The translations under genes were made by a program, and so were the position numbers. This document shows positions 16,972 to 25,848 of a stretch of 64,000 nucleotides of DNA, one piece after another; position 1 is the stretch's first letter; each line of letters starts with the position of its first letter. The stretch lies in contig CAZWSX010000004.1 in assembly GCA_964636985.1 (NCBI GenBank), positions 1 to 64,000 of the forward strand. The letters run 5' to 3'. Below the pieces are notes generated by a model, which did not search any database, was not told the origin of the DNA, and saw only the letters and a program-made list of their open reading frames with translations. This DNA is from CAZWSX01 sp964636985 (lineage in GTDB: Bacteria; Planctomycetota; Planctomycetia; Pirellulales; Pirellulaceae).

Positions 16972-19920
16972 CTAGTCTGGCAGTGTCCAAAGTCGTACAG
17001 CGTCGTTTCCAGATGTGAGGACCTCGCGCGGGCCGACGACGCGCATGGCCTGGATCTGCTCGCCGATCGGATACTGCCATCGTTCGGTACCCGAGGCGAC
17101 GTCCCAAAGGCGCATCGTAGCATCCGAAGGCGTGTGAAAGCGGCCCTGGCGATCGAATGCTCCAGAACTTAACGAAACGATCTGCGAACCGTTCGAAACA
17201 AAGCCCATTCCGCAAACGGGCGATGCATGTCCCTTGAAGGTTTTCTTCCTGGTCAATGTATCGGTGTTCCACAGGCTGATGGCGCAGTGTTCCTCGTCGT
17301 CCCAACTCCCTGTCTCGGGTGCGTTGATCGGGTAGTGTGCCGCCAGAAATGTTGTTCCATCGGGCGAAAAGACCATCCGGCGAACGGCCGGTTGCTTGGC
17401 CGAATGCAACAGCGAACCTGTTTCGACATCCCAAAGCAAAAGCAAGTCGCTCCAGCCGTCGGAGGCCAGCAGCTTTTTGCCGTCGGGAGAGAGAGCCAGT
17501 CCATCGAGGGGACCGTCGACGTTGGGGAACTCGCGAATCATGCGTCCCGTTTCGCAGTCCCACATGCGGACGGCGTTTTCTGCTGGCAGTCCATTGTCAC
17601 GCGTTCCCTTTTCGTAGCTCACGCAGGCCGTGATGAGCTTGGAGCCGTCGGGGGTCACGAGCAATTGATCGATGCGGCCGCCTTGAGTTGGTTTGAACGT
17701 TGGCCCGATCTTTTCGCCTGTGGTCAAATCCCACATTTGAATGGTGCCGTCGCCCGACGAGGAGGCGGCTCGGCGATGATCAGGAAACGCCACCACGCCG
17801 TACACGGCCATCTCGTGGCTCATCATTCGGTGTGAAGGCGTATCGGGGCCATCATTCCAAATGAGCACTTCCCCTCGTGCATTGCCTGCGATCACGGTTT
17901 TGCCGTCCGCCGTACGATCGGCACCAAACACGACCTGACGATCGACCGAAGAGGCATCGCCGTAGGTGGTGAACTGAAGCGGACTGACATTTAAAGGAGG
18001 AAGCCTTTTCACTTCGACTTTACGAATGGTGATCACGGTGCCGGCGAAACCTGACTCGAACGCTAAAGGGCTGGCTTCGAAGCCCGGATTTCGGTCGAGC
18101 CATCGGGCGACTTCGGTCCCGTCCAAAATCACTCGGACGAGCGGTCCTTGAGCGATGACTTCGAGCGTGAACCACTCGTTGGGCTCCACTTGTCGCGGAG
18201 ATTTGACGATGGTCTCGGTGTGCCGCAACAGGCTCCCGGTTCCCGCGGGCGAAGCCGTCAACTGCGCCTGGATGGCCTGATCTCCCCGTTCGCCGAAGCG
18301 GAAGAAAAGCCCGCTGTCGCCATTTTCGTTGATCTTGGCTTCGATGCGCGCATGAAAGTCGCGATAGTCGTCGCGAGCGGTCGTCAGCATGGGCGGAGAA
18401 ATGGTCGCATCGGGCGGGACACGCGAGACGAGCAGCTCGTTCTCAAGGGTCCAATAGTTATTGGGGCGCCACGCCAGCGTATCTCTTCCATTAAAGAGGG
18501 TTCGCCACTGGCCGGTGTCGAACTCGGGCTCGACGGTCGTAGTCACCGATGAGCCACCCCCGCGTGTGACGACGAAGTTGGTTCCATTGGAGGGGCTAAC
18601 GCTGGTCGCCATGAAGAAGTAGCCCGCGATGCCAATCGCGAGCAGAAGCGCGGGCAGCACCAATACGGCTACCAGCGCGATGACGAGGACTGGCACACCA
18701 CTCGATGGCTGTTGTGGGTTATTGGCGTAGTTCGCCAAAGGTAAGGGAATTGGCTTCGGCGGTGGTGGCGACGAAATGATCTCACGATTTTGTTGCACAT
18801 CCGCAAGGCGATCGCGCAATAGTTCGGCGACCTCGGTGGCCGTCTGATATCGGTCTTCGGGCCGCTTCGCCATCAATTTGGCCACGATGTCGTCGAGCCA
18901 TCGCGGAATGCGCGGATTGATTTCCGGAATGGGCTGCGGAATCTCGTCGCAAACGCGCTTGAGGATGCCCATCACCGACTCGGCCCGAAAAGCAGGCCGG
19001 CCGGTACACATCGCGTACATCACGGAACCCAAACTGAACAGGTCGCTGCGCTGGTCGATCGTATTGCCATGGGCCTGCTCCGGCGACATGTACTGTGGCG
19101 TGCCGGCGACCTGGAAAGTCTGCGTGGCCGCGAGATCGTCGAGGCTGCGGGCCAGGCCGAAATCGGTGATCTTGACTCGCTGGATTCCGTTTTCCAGGAG
19201 AATGTTGGCCGGCTTGATGTCGCGATGGACCAGCCCTTGTTTGTGAGCGGCAGCCAGCCCGAATGCGATCTGCATTCCGATCCGCAGGACTTCCTCGATG
19301 GGCAGCGGGCCCGATCTTTCAATCTTTTGATGGAGCGACTGGCCGATAATGCATTCCATCACCAGATAGGGGAGCGCCGTTGCATCTTCGACCGCATGAA
19401 TAGTGACCACATGGTCGTGGCTTACCGCGGCAGCAGCGACCGCTTCCTGCTGGAACCGTCTTACGGAATTTGCATTGCCGGCGAGTTCCGGCGCCAGTAC
19501 CTTGATCGCCACCACGCGGTTCAACTTGGGGTCGAGCGCTCGGAGCACGATGCCAAACGCGCCGCGGCCGATGACTTCCAGAATCCCGTAGGAGCCTAAC
19601 TTGCCAAGCTGGCCTGGGACGTGGCTGGGTGATAGGAAATTGAGAGGGATGTCGGCCTGACCAGTTGGCCGCAAGGAAAAGTTTGCATTGTCGCCGCGAC
19701 CTGCCTGGCTGTCCGTGTCGTTGTCGCCGGTGACTCGCGTGGCATCGGGAGCAAACGCCGGCCGTTCGATAAAACTTCCCGCGTCGCCGTGGGCTTGGAG
19801 CAGGGCCTCGACTTTTTGGCGAAGGTCGGTGTCGCCGCCGCAGGCTTGGTCGAGAAAGACGGCGCGCTCGCCCGGGCTGGACCGGTCCAGCGCTTCCAAA
19901 AAGATGGTCCGCTCGTTCAT
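16972..19920 (-). CDS. Membrane receptor Ser/Thr protein kinase with DUF1080 and WD40 domains
   Basis: 982 residues. A planctomycete-type N-terminal segment (DLRQKVEALLQAH) comes first, followed by a Hanks-type kinase from about 108 to 375: IGRGAFGIV, VAIK, HRDIKPAN, TDFGLA and GTPQYMSPEQ are all intact, so it should be active. A single membrane segment lies at about 408-432. Outside follows a DUF1080 domain (3-keto-disaccharide hydrolase type, starting WRTLFNGRDTLAW at about 467), then about six WD40 repeats (such as GTIQMWDLTTGE) to the end. Sensing of a sugar-like or protein ligand outside and phosphorylation inside is the likely mode. It lies 89 bases after the ECF sigma factor gene, its probable regulatory partner. 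Confidence 0.92.
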   Translation of the reverse strand: MNERTIFLEALDRSSPGERAVFLDQACGGDTDLRQKVEALLQAHGDAGSFIERPAFAPDATRVTGDNDTDSQAGRGDNANFSLRPTGQADIPLNFLSPSHVPGQLGKLGSYGILEVIGRGAFGIVLRALDPKLNRVVAIKVLAPELAGNANSVRRFQQEAVAAAAVSHDHVVTIHAVEDATALPYLVMECIIGQSLHQKIERSGPLPIEEVLRIGMQIAFGLAAAHKQGLVHRDIKPANILLENGIQRVKITDFGLARSLDDLAATQTFQVAGTPQYMSPEQAHGNTIDQRSDLFSLGSVMYAMCTGRPAFRAESVMGILKRVCDEIPQPIPEINPRIPRWLDDIVAKLMAKRPEDRYQTATEVAELLRDRLADVQQNREIISSPPPPKPIPLPLANYANNPQQPSSGVPVLVIALVAVLVLPALLLAIGIAGYFFMATSVSPSNGTNFVVTRGGGSSVTTTVEPEFDTGQWRTLFNGRDTLAWRPNNYWTLENELLVSRVPPDATISPPMLTTARDDYRDFHARIEAKINENGDSGLFFRFGERGDQAIQAQLTASPAGTGSLLRHTETIVKSPRQVEPNEWFTLEVIAQGPLVRVILDGTEVARWLDRNPGFEASPLAFESGFAGTVITIRKVEVKRLPPLNVSPLQFTTYGDASSVDRQVVFGADRTADGKTVIAGNARGEVLIWNDGPDTPSHRMMSHEMAVYGVVAFPDHRRAASSSGDGTIQMWDLTTGEKIGPTFKPTQGGRIDQLLVTPDGSKLITACVSYEKGTRDNGLPAENAVRMWDCETGRMIREFPNVDGPLDGLALSPDGKKLLASDGWSDLLLLWDVETGSLLHSAKQPAVRRMVFSPDGTTFLAAHYPINAPETGSWDDEEHCAISLWNTDTLTRKKTFKGHASPVCGMGFVSNGSQIVSLSSGAFDRQGRFHTPSDATMRLWDVASGTERWQYPIGEQIQAMRVVGPREVLTSGNDAVRLWTLPD

Positions 19921-20009
19921 GATGAAACCCTTCTAGCAATAAAGCTTCATCAAGAGTGCGTATTCCGCACCCGACTCCCGCCAGGAATTCCCAAATTATT
20001 TGTGGCCGG

Positions 20010-20567
20010 CTACCCGGCCTGCAAACGGCGGAAGAGCCAGGCCTTGGCGTAAGTCCATAGCCGTTCGGCAGTTCGAAGCGAAATCCCCATCGCGTCCGCC
20101 GCTTCTTGCATCGTCAAGCCGGTGAAATAACGGAGTTTGACCAGCCGGCTCGCCGTGGGGTCGACGGCGGCAAACTCGTCCAAAACGTCGTTCACGGCCA
20201 GGAGCTCTTCGTCCGGCTCCGGAGCGGCGAGGGCATCTTCGGGAATGGCTTCTTGCTCGCGATTCCCGCCTCGCTTGAGTGCCTGCCGACGACGAGCGCT
20301 TTCGACCAGAATCCGACGCATGGCCTCGGCGGCGGCCCCGAAAAAATGCCCCCGGCTCGACCAGCCTTCGTCCGGCTGGGAACCAACCAGGCGGAGAAAG
20401 GCCTCGTGGACAAGGGCGGTCGCCTGCAGGGTTTGGCCCGGACTCTCTTGCGCCAACTTGGCAGCAGCTAAACGCCGAAGTTCGTCGTAAACGAGCGGCA
20501 GCAATTGGTCGGCGGCTTGCGGATCGCCACGATCGATTGCCGATAGAATCCGCGTGACTTCGTCCAT
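20010..20567 (-). CDS. ECF-type RNA polymerase sigma factor
   Basis: 185 residues with region 2 (LLPLVYDELRRLAAAKLAQE, then ALVHEAFLRLV) and region 4 (LVKLRYFTGLTMQEAADAMG, then SLRTAERLW, a helix-turn-helix for the -35 element). The spacing and the QATALVHEAFLRL block match the planctomycete ECF group that occurs next to WD40/PEP-type kinases. No anti-sigma factor gene is nearby, so control may run through the adjacent kinase, as proposed for similar pairs. It starts 120 bases after the PEP-CTERM gene, with a hairpin between. Confidence 0.93.
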   Translation of the reverse strand: MDEVTRILSAIDRGDPQAADQLLPLVYDELRRLAAAKLAQESPGQTLQATALVHEAFLRLVGSQPDEGWSSRGHFFGAAAEAMRRILVESARRRQALKRGGNREQEAIPEDALAAPEPDEELLAVNDVLDEFAAVDPTASRLVKLRYFTGLTMQEAADAMGISLRTAERLWTYAKAWLFRRLQAG

Positions 20568-20630
20568 CGCGGAATTGTACTGGACCCGCGACGACGCCGT
20601 AAAGAAACGGCGCCGATGAGAGAACAGGTC

Positions 20631-20653
20631 GGCACGGATCGAAAATCCGTGCC
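20631..20653 (-). terminator. Perfect 9-bp hairpin after the PEP-CTERM gene
   Basis: GGCACGGAT (20631-20639) pairs perfectly with ATCCGTGCC (20645-20653) around CGAAA. It lies 35 bases 3' of the PEP-CTERM stop and 64 bases before the sigma-factor start. There is no T-run, so partial termination or mRNA-end protection between the two genes is more likely than a strong terminator. It resembles 125-150. Confidence 0.5.
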
Positions 20654-20687
20654 ATTCAGATGGTTTGCCAGTGCTGGCGAATCCCGC

Positions 20688-21407
20688 TCAAACGACCGAA
20701 GCGCGTCGCCGGAACGGATAGGCACAGCAGAAAGCCATCCCGATGCCGAACAAGGCGAGCGAGGCAGGTTCTGGAACGGCGGAGATGGGCAGGCCATCAA
20801 TTGGCCCGCCGGTTGTCGGCGCGACGTCGGAGGTGTAGCCGAAGAACTGCGATTGCGTTTTCACAGGTCCCAGGCCTCCGCTGAACGTCCCGGTGAATGC
20901 GCCGGAAACGTAGCTGGCAGTGGTCGTTTGCAGATTCTTGTTGTGGGCAAAGTTGGCGGTACTCGGTTCGACGGTCAGCGGCGCGAACTGCCCTTGCGCT
21001 TGGCTGCTCATGATGAAGCCATAGCCGTTTTTCGTGGAAGCCGTGGCACCGGTTGTGGTGCCGTACGTCGCCACGTTGGAGACACCGTTGATCGTGAACG
21101 AAGTCACGTCGGGCGCGAGATTTCCCGAGCCTCGGCCCACCGTGTACAGGTACAGGTACCGTCCCGAGGTACCCGACCATTGGCTGACCATGTTGTTGAT
21201 ATCGGCGTTTCCGGTCCAATCGGTGCCGCCATCGGCGCCACGATCGAAGACCGCGTAGTTCAACGAGAGAAACGGCGGATTCGTTGGCACAGACGTCGGA
21301 AGCGTGACGTAACCCCAGGCTGATGGAATCAGGCTGGCCTCCGCGCGGATCGCAAGCAATCCGAATAAGAGGAGCGCGGCAAGCGAGATGTGTCGGCGGT
21401 GTAACAT
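20688..21407 (-). CDS. Secreted protein with PEP-CTERM sorting signal
   Basis: 239 residues. A signal peptide covers about 1-24 (AALLLFGLLAIRAEA). The body is Ser/Thr/Gly-rich and beta-like. The C terminus is a full PEP-CTERM signal: VPEPASLALFGIGMAFCCA then YPFRRRASVV, the substrate tag for an exosortase, which cuts and anchors or exports the protein. No exosortase is in this window. GGAGG lies 8 bases before the ATG. It stands at the head of the sigma factor-kinase block, so it may be a target or sensor of that circuit. Confidence 0.88.
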   Translation of the reverse strand: MLHRRHISLAALLLFGLLAIRAEASLIPSAWGYVTLPTSVPTNPPFLSLNYAVFDRGADGGTDWTGNADINNMVSQWSGTSGRYLYLYTVGRGSGNLAPDVTSFTINGVSNVATYGTTTGATASTKNGYGFIMSSQAQGQFAPLTVEPSTANFAHNKNLQTTTASYVSGAFTGTFSGGLGPVKTQSQFFGYTSDVAPTTGGPIDGLPISAVPEPASLALFGIGMAFCCAYPFRRRASVV

Positions 21408-22148
21408 TCAGAGAACCTCCATGAGTACGGGCAGTCTCGCCATGCGAGACCATCTTTCAAAAAGCAAACCAGTCGGCAACTCGCCTTTTATTGCGTCCGC
21501 AACTTAGCAAAGGTTTTCAACCTGTCTATCGCGTGAGATTGATGCGAAGCGCGCGGTGTTGCTGAAGCGCGCGAGTGCGGAACGCCGCGATGCGATAAGA
21601 CGATCAACATTCGTGATCTTCACTGCGCGCAACGAATGCGAGTACGAATCAGACCTTCTTGATGCCATTGCTTCGCGAATCAATTGCCGACGGGGCGCGA
21701 GCCTTAAGGAGGGAATTGCGGCGAGATTTTTTCCAAAGGCGACGCGATCAATGCATGCACTACATCACGCGTGGACTATGTGTGCGCCTGCGCACTTCGA
21801 CGTTCAGCATTTGGGCTCACGATGCCCGCGCACGCGCTCGCATTAAATCGCGCGCACAAATCGATTGGAGTTTTGCGGCAAAGGGCATGATGCACACGCG
21901 CGGGGAGCAAGCGTATGAAGCGCGCTATCGTGGCAAGTCGTAGCGATTGGAATGACTGGGAAATGCCGCTGCGACTCGTGCAACGTGGCATCCAGCCGAA
22001 CAGCACCGTGAGGAGCACGTAGGTGTCGGACGGCGGTGTTTTCACGCGATACCCGCAGAAACTTGACTTCCAGATCGAGCCCAGTAGCATTCCTGGCAGC
22101 CCTTTTTTCGCGATGAGCTGGCAGGAAAACAGGAGCCGTGCTGTGGTG
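21408..22148. other. 741-base region without a credible gene, unusual base pattern
   Basis: Several short frames exist on both strands but none gives a sensible protein. The stretch 21540-21920 is dense in GCGCGC/CGCG/TGCGC runs and in self-complementary words, including the palindrome GTGCGC-CT-GCGCAC at 21782-21795. The 3' end (21990-22148) holds the upstream region of the GlsB-like gene. I can name no RNA gene here. Confidence 0.5.
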
Positions 22149-22421
22149 ATGCAATTCTTGCTGTTGCTGCTGATCGCGTTTATCTGCGGTGCCTTGGCGC
22201 AATCCTTGGCTGGTTATTCACATGGTGGCTGCCTGGCCACCATCGCCTTGGGCTTCATTGGCGCGCTGCTTGGATCGTGGCTGGCGCGGGTCATGGGACT
22301 GCCGGAGCTACTCAATATTCGAGTGGGCGATCAAGACTTTCCGATCATTTGGTCGATCATCGGCGGTGCGCTGTTCTCGGCGGTGATTGGATTTCTTGCT
22401 CGCCCGAGAGTGGCGGAGTAG
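22149..22421 (+). CDS. GlsB/YeaQ/YmgE-family (transglycosylase-associated) membrane protein
   Basis: 90 residues with three membrane segments: FLLLLLIAFICGALAQS, IALGFIGALLGSWLARV and a final FPIIWSIIGGALFSAVIGFLA, ending in ARPRVAE. Gly-rich helices of this kind define the GlsB/YeaQ/YmgE family of small stress-related inner-membrane proteins; no biochemical role is firmly known. AGGAG near 22130 could also serve a GTG start at 22143; longer frames upstream add non-family sequence. It faces the UV-endonuclease gene tail to tail, 11 bases apart. Confidence 0.82.
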   Translation: MQFLLLLLIAFICGALAQSLAGYSHGGCLATIALGFIGALLGSWLARVMGLPELLNIRVGDQDFPIIWSIIGGALFSAVIGFLARPRVAE

Positions 22422-22432
22422 CTCAAAGGAAT

Positions 22433-23332
22433 CTACTTGGCGCGAAGCAGTTCTTCCTTCAGCTTCAAAACAGCCAGCTCTTTGGCCTTGGCTTCTACCT
22501 CGACGGTAACGTTCTTGTCGCGCCAACAATCCGGAAAGTCTGGCACGTTGATGTAGTCGTGATGGCGTTCCGGTTTCGGCCCGTCCCAGCCCTCCAAGGG
22601 GCTTGAGATGTGGAAGAGCGGCTCTCGATTCCATGTCGCCAAAGCCGCTTCCGTTGCTTGCTCGATGGTCATGTCGTCCGGACGGCAGCGATGATGGTGG
22701 GCATCGTAGACAAACGGAATGTCTGTCGATTTGCACAGCGGTAGCAGATCGGAAGGCGTGAAAATCTTGTCGTCGTTCTCCACGGTAAGACGGCTTCTCG
22801 CCCGATCCGAAAGCCGATCAAGATTGCGGGCAAACGCGGCCAGCGCGCTAACCTTGTCACCGTAAGCTCCGCCGCCGTGAATGTTGATGACATCGGCCCC
22901 GATCCATTCGGCGACGGTAGCCTGGTATTCGAGTTCCTCTACAGAGCTGGCAACAACCTCGGGACGCGGAGAATTAAGCACCACAAACTGATCGGGATGA
23001 AAGCAAGTTCTCAGTTGGTGGTTCGCGGCAAAGTCGCCGCAGGCTTTGAAGCGACGAACGATTTCATCTCCTTCGGGCAAGTCTTCGACCTGGTATCCAC
23101 AAGTGGGATGTGTCTTCACTGGCAAGATCTGGCTGTTCACCCGAAAACAACCGATGCCGTTGTTTGCACAAAACTTGAGAGCGGCAAGGAGCGCGCCCGC
23201 GTTCTGTAAACAAAGGGAACTCAGTTTCGCCCAGGCCTTTGGCCGCGGCATCCGACCCAATGCCGCGGCCGTCGTGGTGCCGAACTTAATCGGCTGATCG
23301 CGGAAGATGCAACAAAGGCCCAGTCGGATCAT
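22433..23332 (-). CDS. uvsE: UV damage endonuclease (UVDE)
   Basis: 299 residues, starting MIRLGLCCIF, with the TIM-barrel metal-site motifs of the UVDE family: FRVNSQILP, FHPDQFVVLNSP, NIHGGGAYGDK, LTVENDD and FVYDAHHHRC. UVDE cuts the DNA strand 5' of cyclobutane dimers, 6-4 photoproducts and abasic sites, starting an excision pathway separate from UvrABC. The length is usual for the bacterial family. ATG start at 23332, and it is the only repair gene of this kind here. It is close behind the acyl-CoA dehydrogenase but faces the same way with a 35-base gap, so co-transcription is possible. Confidence 0.93.
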   Translation of the reverse strand: MIRLGLCCIFRDQPIKFGTTTAAALGRMPRPKAWAKLSSLCLQNAGALLAALKFCANNGIGCFRVNSQILPVKTHPTCGYQVEDLPEGDEIVRRFKACGDFAANHQLRTCFHPDQFVVLNSPRPEVVASSVEELEYQATVAEWIGADVINIHGGGAYGDKVSALAAFARNLDRLSDRARSRLTVENDDKIFTPSDLLPLCKSTDIPFVYDAHHHRCRPDDMTIEQATEAALATWNREPLFHISSPLEGWDGPKPERHHDYINVPDFPDCWRDKNVTVEVEAKAKELAVLKLKEELLRAK

Positions 23333-23367
23333 TGGCTACCCTGAGTTCATCGCAAGCGATTGCATCT

Positions 23368-25161
23368 TTACGTTTGATCGTAGGGAAACAGTATTTCCGC
23401 GTCGAACGGCTCAGCTAACTCCTGCCAACCGCCGTCGCAAAGTTTTTCGCCCAGTTGGTTGTAGCGGCGGAAGTCCGAGTCGCTCGCCCGCTTCCCGGAG
23501 GCTTCGCGCAAAGCATCCCACGCGAGAACCTCGGCTGCCTTGCGGACGATTTCGCTTTGGCTCGCTTGCCCGTGCAGGGCCGCGACAACGGCAGTGGTGT
23601 AGCGCTGGATGCGGATCGACCAATCGACGAGTGAGCACTGCCGTTCGGCCAGCCGTGCGCCGTGTTTGCGTACCAATCTGGACAGTTTGAGCCCCTCGCC
23701 GTGAAGACCCTGGAGGCTCTGGACCACCAACGTCGTCCACGGTTCCTGGCGAACACCGGTCGCCTTGGGAATGAGCCATTCCCACGAGCGCTGCGCTAAC
23801 CACTTGCCGTAGGGAAGGAGTACGTCACGGAGCGACCACAAAGCGACCGGATTGGTCCACGCAAAGTTTTTTTCCTTCGACTCCGACACGCGACGCGTGA
23901 TTGGTTCAAAGAACTGCCGCGCGTGGTCTTTGGCCAATGTTCGAAAGAATGCCAGCGCTAAGATGTCGCGCTCACCTTCGTAGATTGATGGTGCAAAGTA
24001 GTCGGGCAAGTGATCGCCAATCCAGTGGCCATGCAAAAAGGATCGCCCGCCATGCGTTCGCAGGCCGATATCAATGGCGCCTTCCGCCAGAGCGTCGGCG
24101 CCGAAACTTTTGGCGACCACACCCTCTAACTCGCCCGCGATTCCCGCCGTGATGCACGAGGCCGACCAATGGCTAACGGCGTCGCACCCGACGATCAAAG
24201 CGGCCAGCCTCGCCAGACGTTTGCGGACGAGTTCCCGCTCGGCAAGACTTTTGCCGTAGGTCTTTCGTTTGAGTACCCAGGGAATGGTCGCCGCGAGCAC
24301 AATGCGCAGGCTTCCGCCTGCGTTGGCGCAAAGTGCCGTTCGCCCGCGGTTGAGCCCGTGATACGCCATCGCCACGCCATCGCGCGCGTCGCCTGAGAGG
24401 AAGGCATCGTCGGTAAGAGAATAGTTTTGGAACCGCAGTCCGTTGTTCCAAGTGTGGCGGAGCGCGTGCAGCCCATAGCGCACGACCTGAAATTCGGCGG
24501 TGTCGCTGGCAGGCAACTCGACGATTGCCATCACCGGCTTTTCGTCGCGAAGACCGACTAGGGCACAGAGTCGCGAATGTTCGGCGTTGGTGATGAAGAC
24601 CTTTTCGCCTGAGACGAGCCACCCGCTGTCGCGCCGCTCGAACTTCGTGCGCAAGGCCGTGAGATCCGATCCCGCCGCTGGTTCGGTAATCGCGAAGCAC
24701 CCAATGCGTTTGCCGCTGGCCAGCTCAGGCAACCAGCGCGCCTTCTGCTCAGCACTGCCGAAGTTGACAAGTTGCCCTGCAGCGCCGATGCAGCTATGAA
24801 TGCCTAGCACACCGGCCGTGGTCGGATCGAGCGCCGCCATCTGCCGCAGCCTCGCGATGAACTCGACGAACTTCAGTCCCGCGCCGCCATACTCGGTTGG
24901 AATCGCTTGCCCGAAGTAGCCCGCCCACGCCAATTCGTCGAGCACCGCCTGGCTGAGTTTGCCGTTGGCGTCACGCAGCGTCTTATCGCGTCGATGTGAG
25001 CGGACCGTCTCCAGCATCCCTTGCCAACGAGGATCGCCTGTTGTCTCGGGCGATAATGCGGCAGGGCGAAAGCCCTCGACGCGGTTATCCGATTCCCAGA
25101 TCGCGCGATAGATCGGCCCCAGCTTCGCCACAGGCGATTGAGAGTTGCCATGGCTAGCCAC
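23368..25161 (-). CDS. Acyl-CoA dehydrogenase family flavoprotein
   Basis: 597 residues. The N-terminal helical domain, the beta domain (CFAITEPAAGSDLTALRT, then VSGEKVFITNAEH) and the C-terminal helices (RGRTALCANAGG, then IYEGERDILALAFFR) follow the acyl-CoA dehydrogenase plan. The usual YEGTNEI tract reads YEGERDI here, a variant of the larger family members. An extra C-terminal region of about 150 residues makes it longer than the usual 380-400. Likely FAD-dependent alpha,beta-dehydrogenation of an acyl thioester. It begins with GTG at 25161, overlapping the nadD stop by 8 bases. Confidence 0.88.
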   Translation of the reverse strand: MASHGNSQSPVAKLGPIYRAIWESDNRVEGFRPAALSPETTGDPRWQGMLETVRSHRRDKTLRDANGKLSQAVLDELAWAGYFGQAIPTEYGGAGLKFVEFIARLRQMAALDPTTAGVLGIHSCIGAAGQLVNFGSAEQKARWLPELASGKRIGCFAITEPAAGSDLTALRTKFERRDSGWLVSGEKVFITNAEHSRLCALVGLRDEKPVMAIVELPASDTAEFQVVRYGLHALRHTWNNGLRFQNYSLTDDAFLSGDARDGVAMAYHGLNRGRTALCANAGGSLRIVLAATIPWVLKRKTYGKSLAERELVRKRLARLAALIVGCDAVSHWSASCITAGIAGELEGVVAKSFGADALAEGAIDIGLRTHGGRSFLHGHWIGDHLPDYFAPSIYEGERDILALAFFRTLAKDHARQFFEPITRRVSESKEKNFAWTNPVALWSLRDVLLPYGKWLAQRSWEWLIPKATGVRQEPWTTLVVQSLQGLHGEGLKLSRLVRKHGARLAERQCSLVDWSIRIQRYTTAVVAALHGQASQSEIVRKAAEVLAWDALREASGKRASDSDFRRYNQLGEKLCDGGWQELAEPFDAEILFPYDQT

Positions 25162-25762
25162 GATAGAGGCCCTGCGCGCGAATGTATTCTTCGACCGCCC
25201 GCGGAGTCCGAAATCGCAGGCTCTTCCCGGTCGCGGCGCGGGCTCGCAGCTCCGTGCTGCTTAGTTCGATCGCGGGCATGGCGACTTGTAACTGCTTGGC
25301 CAACTGCAGCTGCGCTGGGCTCATCCATTGCTCGATCGGACTGAAATCGGGCTCCGGTGTTCCTCCGCGTCGCACCACGAGCGGCGTCGCCAGGCGGCAA
25401 ATCCCGGCCGGGTCGCGCCACGTCGGCAGCTCGCGCAGCGAGTCGGCGCCCATCAAGAAGTAGAGCTCTGCTTCCGGTTGCTGCTCGTGGATCGTCGTTA
25501 GCGTGTCGATGGTATAGCTCACGCCGCCACGCTCGAGTTCGATTGCTGAAACGACAAAACGCGGATCGCCGGCGAGCGCGAGTTCGAGCATCTCGACGCG
25601 AGCTTTGTCGGGAGCAAGTTCCTTACGCGTCTTGTGAGGCGGCACGGCAGCTGGGACAAACCAAACGGCGTCGAGTTCGGCCTGCTCGCGGCAGGTTTCG
25701 GCCAGGAGCAAGTGCCCGTAGTGGACGGGATCGAATGAACCACCAAACAGGCCGAGCCGCAT
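25154..25762 (-). CDS. nadD: Nicotinate-nucleotide adenylyltransferase
   Basis: 202 residues from ATG 25762 (MRLGLFGGSFDPVHYGH); the frame can extend 14 codons upstream but the family start is at 25762. GGSFDPVHYGH is the nucleotidyltransferase HxGH site, and the C-terminal ISSTELR-like block reads ELSSTELRARAATG. It makes deamido-NAD from nicotinate mononucleotide and ATP. Its last eight bases overlap the acyl-CoA dehydrogenase start, so the two are probably co-expressed, though they do not belong to one pathway. Confidence 0.95.
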   Translation of the reverse strand: MRLGLFGGSFDPVHYGHLLLAETCREQAELDAVWFVPAAVPPHKTRKELAPDKARVEMLELALAGDPRFVVSAIELERGGVSYTIDTLTTIHEQQPEAELYFLMGADSLRELPTWRDPAGICRLATPLVVRRGGTPEPDFSPIEQWMSPAQLQLAKQLQVAMPAIELSSTELRARAATGKSLRFRTPRAVEEYIRAQGLYRG

Positions 25763-25848
25763 GAATGTTGCCGTGAAAAACTCGAGGAAAGGAAGAATAT
25801 ACACTCGTCAGAATGAACGAGATGTGCAGGCGAGTCCAGGGGACTAGA

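Noticed and set aside
21556..21943. Two overlapping short plus-strand frames (96 and 94 residues)
   Set aside because: Arginine-rich products reflect the GCGC word pattern; no domain.
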